26,305 bases of DNA from a virus. Shown here in pieces: positions 22,425 to 26,305 of the stretch. How positions within the stretch are numbered: position 1 is the first letter of the stretch; every line of letters begins with the position of its first letter. The position numbers and the translations under genes were made by a program. The stretch lies in the IMG/VR virus record IMGVR_UViG_3300008740_000041, positions 1 through 26,305 of that record; one strand, given 5' to 3'. The notes beneath the pieces are model-generated. The model was not told the DNA's origin. It saw only the letters and a list, made by a program, of their open reading frames with translations, and made no database searches.

Positions 22425-22430
22425 TATATT

Positions 22431-23627
22431 ATGGGATTAATAAAAGAAACAAATGCTCAATATTATGCTGGTCAACAAATATTAGAATCAACCGGAGCTG
22501 TAGGCGAGCAATATCATTTTGATTTTAATACTATATTAGAACTAGGTGCATATAATAGTTATGATCCGGCTGTACCTGAATACTCTTTAAACAATTTTAA
22601 AGTATATACATCTCCTACTGCAGTAGGTCCTTTTGAAGGACCTGGAACTTCTTGGACTGAATATATTGGAGGATATACTATGGAAGGCAATACTTTAATT
22701 GCTGCACCTGGTCCTATTCCGGTTGGTTATATTGGTTTACAAGTAAAACAATCAGCTTTATGGAATAATTATGGTGGTTATGAATATGTATCGTTAAATG
22801 ATGTTATAAATAACTTCATGATGATGTATATTGGTAAAGATAAAATAATTCCAAAAGCACAAAGAGGTGATGTAATTTTTCATGCAAAAAGAGGATTACA
22901 AGAATTTTCTTATGACACTTTAAAAAGTATTAAATCTCAAGAAGTAACTATTCCTACTGGTTTATCAGTGATTATTCCTCAAGATTATGTAAACTATGTA
23001 GAACTTTCATGGATAGACAAAGCGGGTGTAAAACGTATTATATATCCCACTGATTTAACTATCAATCCAACAGAAACACCAATACAAGATAATACTCCCT
23101 CCGGTGTGCCAACACAAGATCAATTTGGCGACAATCTAGAAAGTACCTCCATAACGGAAGAAAGATGGAAATCTAATCCAAAAGAATTTACTATAGATCC
23201 TATATTTGATCCTTCAGGACTAGGCCAAGATTGGTATCAATACTGGAACGTAGGATTATTAGGTAGACAATATGGATTATTGCCTGAATTAGCTCAATCT
23301 AATGGTTGGTTTACAATAGATCATCTAAAAGGTAAATTTAGTTTTAGTAGTGATTTAGTAGGTAAGTTAATAGTAATAGAATATATATCTGATGGATTAG
23401 CATATGATTTAGATAGTAAAGTTCCTAAAATGGCTGAAGAAGCTTTATATATGCATATTGCGTATGGATTATTAGGTAGCAGAATGGGTGTACCTGAATA
23501 CTTAGTACAACGATTTAAAAAAGACAGAAGAGCAGCGCTACGAAATGCTAAAATTAGACTAAGTAATTTGAAATTAGATGAATTTGTACAAGTATTACGT
23601 GGTAAATCTAAATGGATTAAATATTAA
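22431..23627 (+). CDS. Conserved virion protein, tail/ring candidate (398 aa)
   Basis: A central block (residues about 122-195: VSLNDVINNFMMMYIGKDKI, then GDVIFHAKRGLQEFSYDTLK, SIKSQEVTIPTG and IPQDYVNYVELSWI) is strongly reminiscent of a protein conserved next to the tail genes of crAss-like and other marine podoviruses. The C-terminus is basic and helical (KKDRRAALRNAKIRLSNLK), as if docking to a partner. There is no enzymatic signature. It is probably part of the head-tail connector or tail tube, translated with the gene before it. Confidence 0.62.
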   Translation: MGLIKETNAQYYAGQQILESTGAVGEQYHFDFNTILELGAYNSYDPAVPEYSLNNFKVYTSPTAVGPFEGPGTSWTEYIGGYTMEGNTLIAAPGPIPVGYIGLQVKQSALWNNYGGYEYVSLNDVINNFMMMYIGKDKIIPKAQRGDVIFHAKRGLQEFSYDTLKSIKSQEVTIPTGLSVIIPQDYVNYVELSWIDKAGVKRIIYPTDLTINPTETPIQDNTPSGVPTQDQFGDNLESTSITEERWKSNPKEFTIDPIFDPSGLGQDWYQYWNVGLLGRQYGLLPELAQSNGWFTIDHLKGKFSFSSDLVGKLIVIEYISDGLAYDLDSKVPKMAEEALYMHIAYGLLGSRMGVPEYLVQRFKKDRRAALRNAKIRLSNLKLDEFVQVLRGKSKWIKY

Positions 23628-23631
23628 ATAG

Positions 23632-26305
23632 ATGGCAGAAGTTAAAAACACATTCATCCAATCTAAAATGAATCAAGATTTAGATGGAAGAGTTTTACCT
23701 AATGGGCAATATAGATATGGCAAAAATATACAAATTAGTAGATCAGAGGCAGCAGATGTAGGAGCATTAGAGAACGTATTAGGTACTAGATTTTTAACAT
23801 CGTTTGGTTTAGATGATTGTGCTTATGAAATAATTGGACACTTTGCTGATGTTGTAAATGATTTAATTTATGTATTTATAACTGATTATAGTGATTCTAG
23901 TTCTACTAAGTTAGCTAATGATATATCAGGACAAAACGTAGCTTTTGGTTATATACAAAAGAACTGTTTTATAGGTGTATATAACAATAGAACTCAAGCA
24001 GGAACCTTATTAGTAGGTGGTGATTTTTTGAATTTTTCTAAAACTTTTCCTATTACTGGTGTTAATCTTATAGAAGATTTACTCTTTTGGACTGATAATA
24101 GAAATCAACCTAGAAAAATAAATGTTAACACTGCGTCTGGTAATCCATTTGAGTTAGGAGGAGCAACTGGTTATTATACTAATGAAGATAGTATTTCTGT
24201 AGCTAAATATTATCCTTTTGAAAGTATTTCCTTATTAAAAAACATAGGTGGACCAACGCAATGGGTTTCCACTATGACTAATAAAACAGAAAGATTTTTA
24301 CCTCCATATTGTGTAGCTGAAGTTATAGTTCCTATGGGTGTTCCAGGAAATTCATGTGTATTAATAGGTACATGGAACACAATAGATATAGGAAGTAAAA
24401 TGGAGAGTGTTGGAATCTTAGATGATCCTATAACAGGTAATCCGGCATTAGTTACTAATGTACAACCAGATGTTCCAGCCGTAGGACAAACTACCCTTAC
24501 TTTTGATGTTGCACAACAATTTGATGCAGGTGATTTGATTTATTTTCAATATCCTAGTCCAGATTTTGATGCAACATGGCCTGGTGATGAAACTTTTTTG
24601 TCAGATAAATTTGTAAGATTTAGTTATAGATTTCAGTTTGATGATGGAGAATATTCTTTAATGGCACCATTTACTCAAGCATGTTTTGTCCCTAAACAAG
24701 ATGGTTATTTTATAGGTAAAGATGTAGACACTTCAACACCTCCTATGATGAGTAATAGTGATATAACTTGGAGTGTTTCTGAGACTTTAATTGGAGATGA
24801 AGGAAAAGCATATTCCAGTTCTATAGTAGAATTTTTTGAAAATAAAATTCAAAATATAGAATTAATGATTCCTTCTCCTTATCAATCTGATGATCAAATA
24901 CCCTTTGAAGACCTAACAGAAAAATTTAAAGTTAAAAGTATAGATATAATTTACAAAGAATCTGAGAGTACAACAGCTTACATATTAGATACTATTAATG
25001 CTACTGAATTTGCTCCTGGTACTTTACCTACTCCAGGGCAAAAATATTATGCTTATGACTATCAATCTCGTAAACCTTGGAAAACCCTACCAGCTCGTGA
25101 AATAACTAGAGTTTATGATAAAGTTCCATTAAGGGCTTTAGCCCAAGAATCTTCAGGAAATAGAATCATATATGGAAATTATATAGATAAACATACTTCT
25201 CCAGATACTTTAAGTTATGTAGTGTCTATTGATCCTAAACCAGCGATTGCAACTTATGATAAAGATACTTACGTAAGAAAAGAATACCAAAATCATACTG
25301 TTAAACAAAATAGAACTTATCAAGTTGGAGTAGTATTATCAGATAGATATGGAAGACAGTCAGATGTAATTTTATCTGATATATTTGATGAAGTAATATC
25401 GGGATATGGTTCTACTATTTATCATCCATATAAAACTACTGAATTTGAACTTATAAATGGAACTGATACTTGGCCAGGAGATATAATAAACATGATTTGG
25501 CATCAAACAATTCCAGAAGTAATAGATAAAGTTGGATATCCTGGATTATATAGAGATAATATTGGAAAATTATCTGGTATAGAATTAGGAACATCTTCAG
25601 GATGGGGTAATGTTTGTGAATGGCCAAGTAATGATGTAATAGGGCAATATGGAGCCACGGCTAATATAGGTTTTTTTTCTACTCCAACAGGAGATATAGA
25701 TCCTACTACTGTATGGATTAATGAAAGTTCTAATGATTGGCAAGAAGGAGAACCTATTGATAGTATAACTCCTGTTTTAGCAATTTGTCCCATGCCTCCT
25801 GCTCCAGGTTGGGATACACGTTGGAAGGGTAAAACATTAATTGATCAAAACACGTTAGGATGGTATTCTTGGAAAGTTGTAGTTAAACAAACTGAGCAAG
25901 ATTATTATAATTGTTATTTACCAGGGATTTTAGCTGGATGGCCTAAGGATTTAAGAACCACAGGAGATTTTGCTCAAGTTACTTTTCCTAAAGGAGATTG
26001 GGCTACAACCGCTCATATAGTTCTTATAAATGATAATATAAATAAAATACCTAGAGATTTATCAGAGGTAGGACCAGAGCAAAAAGTATTTGGAAGTAGT
26101 GTTAAATTGTTTGGAAGAGTAGAAAATCATAAAGACAACTGGGCTGCTAGCTGGAATTGTTATAATCAACAATTTGATCCTGAGGTTTTACCTGATATTG
26201 CAGTTAATTTAGGTAATTTAACAGATTTAAATTTAGGTAGTATAATTGAAAAAGCAGGTACTGATAATGCAGCAGCTGCTCCTTTATCTTATCCAGGACC
26301 TAATG
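23632..26305 (+). CDS. Very large tail / muzzle-type virion protein, partial (at least 891 aa)
   Basis: The open frame starts with ATG 4 nt after the preceding stop and runs without a stop to the window edge, so the C-terminus is missing. The N-terminus (KNTFIQSKMNQDLDGRVLPN then GQYRYGKNIQISRSEAADVG, ALENVLG) and residues about 744-767 (YSWKVVVKQTEQDYYNCYLP) are hallmarks I associate with a huge conserved tail protein of crAss-like and related marine phages. The visible part is beta-rich with many aromatic and Asp residues and no membrane segment. It is probably a nozzle or muzzle at the tail tip; the exact role is inferred. Confidence 0.75.
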   Translation, partial: MAEVKNTFIQSKMNQDLDGRVLPNGQYRYGKNIQISRSEAADVGALENVLGTRFLTSFGLDDCAYEIIGHFADVVNDLIYVFITDYSDSSSTKLANDISGQNVAFGYIQKNCFIGVYNNRTQAGTLLVGGDFLNFSKTFPITGVNLIEDLLFWTDNRNQPRKINVNTASGNPFELGGATGYYTNEDSISVAKYYPFESISLLKNIGGPTQWVSTMTNKTERFLPPYCVAEVIVPMGVPGNSCVLIGTWNTIDIGSKMESVGILDDPITGNPALVTNVQPDVPAVGQTTLTFDVAQQFDAGDLIYFQYPSPDFDATWPGDETFLSDKFVRFSYRFQFDDGEYSLMAPFTQACFVPKQDGYFIGKDVDTSTPPMMSNSDITWSVSETLIGDEGKAYSSSIVEFFENKIQNIELMIPSPYQSDDQIPFEDLTEKFKVKSIDIIYKESESTTAYILDTINATEFAPGTLPTPGQKYYAYDYQSRKPWKTLPAREITRVYDKVPLRALAQESSGNRIIYGNYIDKHTSPDTLSYVVSIDPKPAIATYDKDTYVRKEYQNHTVKQNRTYQVGVVLSDRYGRQSDVILSDIFDEVISGYGSTIYHPYKTTEFELINGTDTWPGDIINMIWHQTIPEVIDKVGYPGLYRDNIGKLSGIELGTSSGWGNVCEWPSNDVIGQYGATANIGFFSTPTGDIDPTTVWINESSNDWQEGEPIDSITPVLAICPMPPAPGWDTRWKGKTLIDQNTLGWYSWKVVVKQTEQDYYNCYLPGILAGWPKDLRTTGDFAQVTFPKGDWATTAHIVLINDNINKIPRDLSEVGPEQKVFGSSVKLFGRVENHKDNWAASWNCYNQQFDPEVLPDIAVNLGNLTDLNLGSIIEKAGTDNAAAAPLSYPGPN

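Noticed and set aside
25503-25793. Minus-strand 96-aa frame opposite the large tail gene
   Set aside because: The plus strand is open throughout from 23632 and carries recognisable conserved motifs, so this is a shadow.
1-26305. tRNA genes, integrase, transposase or CRISPR array
   Set aside because: I saw no cloverleaf-like sequence, no recombinase motifs, no terminal inverted repeats and no repeat-spacer pattern on reading either strand. A tRNAscan or profile search would be needed to be certain.

Overview
This window is one long run of plus-strand genes from the structural, lysis and packaging half of a tailed dsDNA phage. The host is probably a marine or aquatic member of the Bacteroidota. 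The sequence is AT-rich (about one third GC by eye). Almost every gene starts with ATG in an A/T-only context such as AAATTATG, with no Shine-Dalgarno sequence, as is usual for Bacteroidota and their phages. Large terminase (743 aa), large portal (823 aa), acidic scaffold-like protein, major capsid protein and conserved connector/tail proteins follow one another in an order and at sizes that recall crAss-like podoviruses and related marine Bacteroidota phages. That placement rests on recognition of protein style and gene order, not on a database search.

Layout. 1-416: no gene; a G-rich, telomere-like, low-complexity stretch followed by an AT-rich leader with a direct repeat and a palindrome. 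417-1296: small acidic/basic unknown proteins. 1307-4373: a fibre or adhesin with a YadA-head-like beta-roll repeat region, then small unknowns. 4399-6639: a chaperonin cassette, groEL then groES (reverse of the bacterial order, 17-nt overlap), then a winged-helix-like gene. 6636-10078: small proteins and the lysis functions, namely a holin-like membrane peptide overlapping a zinc N-acetylmuramoyl-L-alanine amidase, further small membrane proteins, and a lipoprotein with a C-terminal membrane anchor that fits a unimolecular spanin. 10088-11711: more surface or fibre proteins, including a LamG-like lectin domain. 11733-13037: small conserved proteins, a two-domain GroES-like protein and a candidate small terminase. 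13037-20749: terminase, portal, scaffold-like protein, major capsid and a small capsid-associated protein, ended by a strong terminator. 20821-26305: a gene bracketed by two terminators, two conserved connector/ring candidates and a very large tail/muzzle-type protein that runs off the window.

The genes form tightly coupled operons (many ATGA and TAATG overlaps) covering adsorption, assembly, packaging and lysis. No integrase, replication gene, tRNA or CRISPR array is visible. The most unusual content is the phage's own chaperonin set: a GroEL without the GGM tail, a GroES whose mobile-loop triad is LEL instead of IVL, and a separate tandem GroES-like protein close to the terminase.
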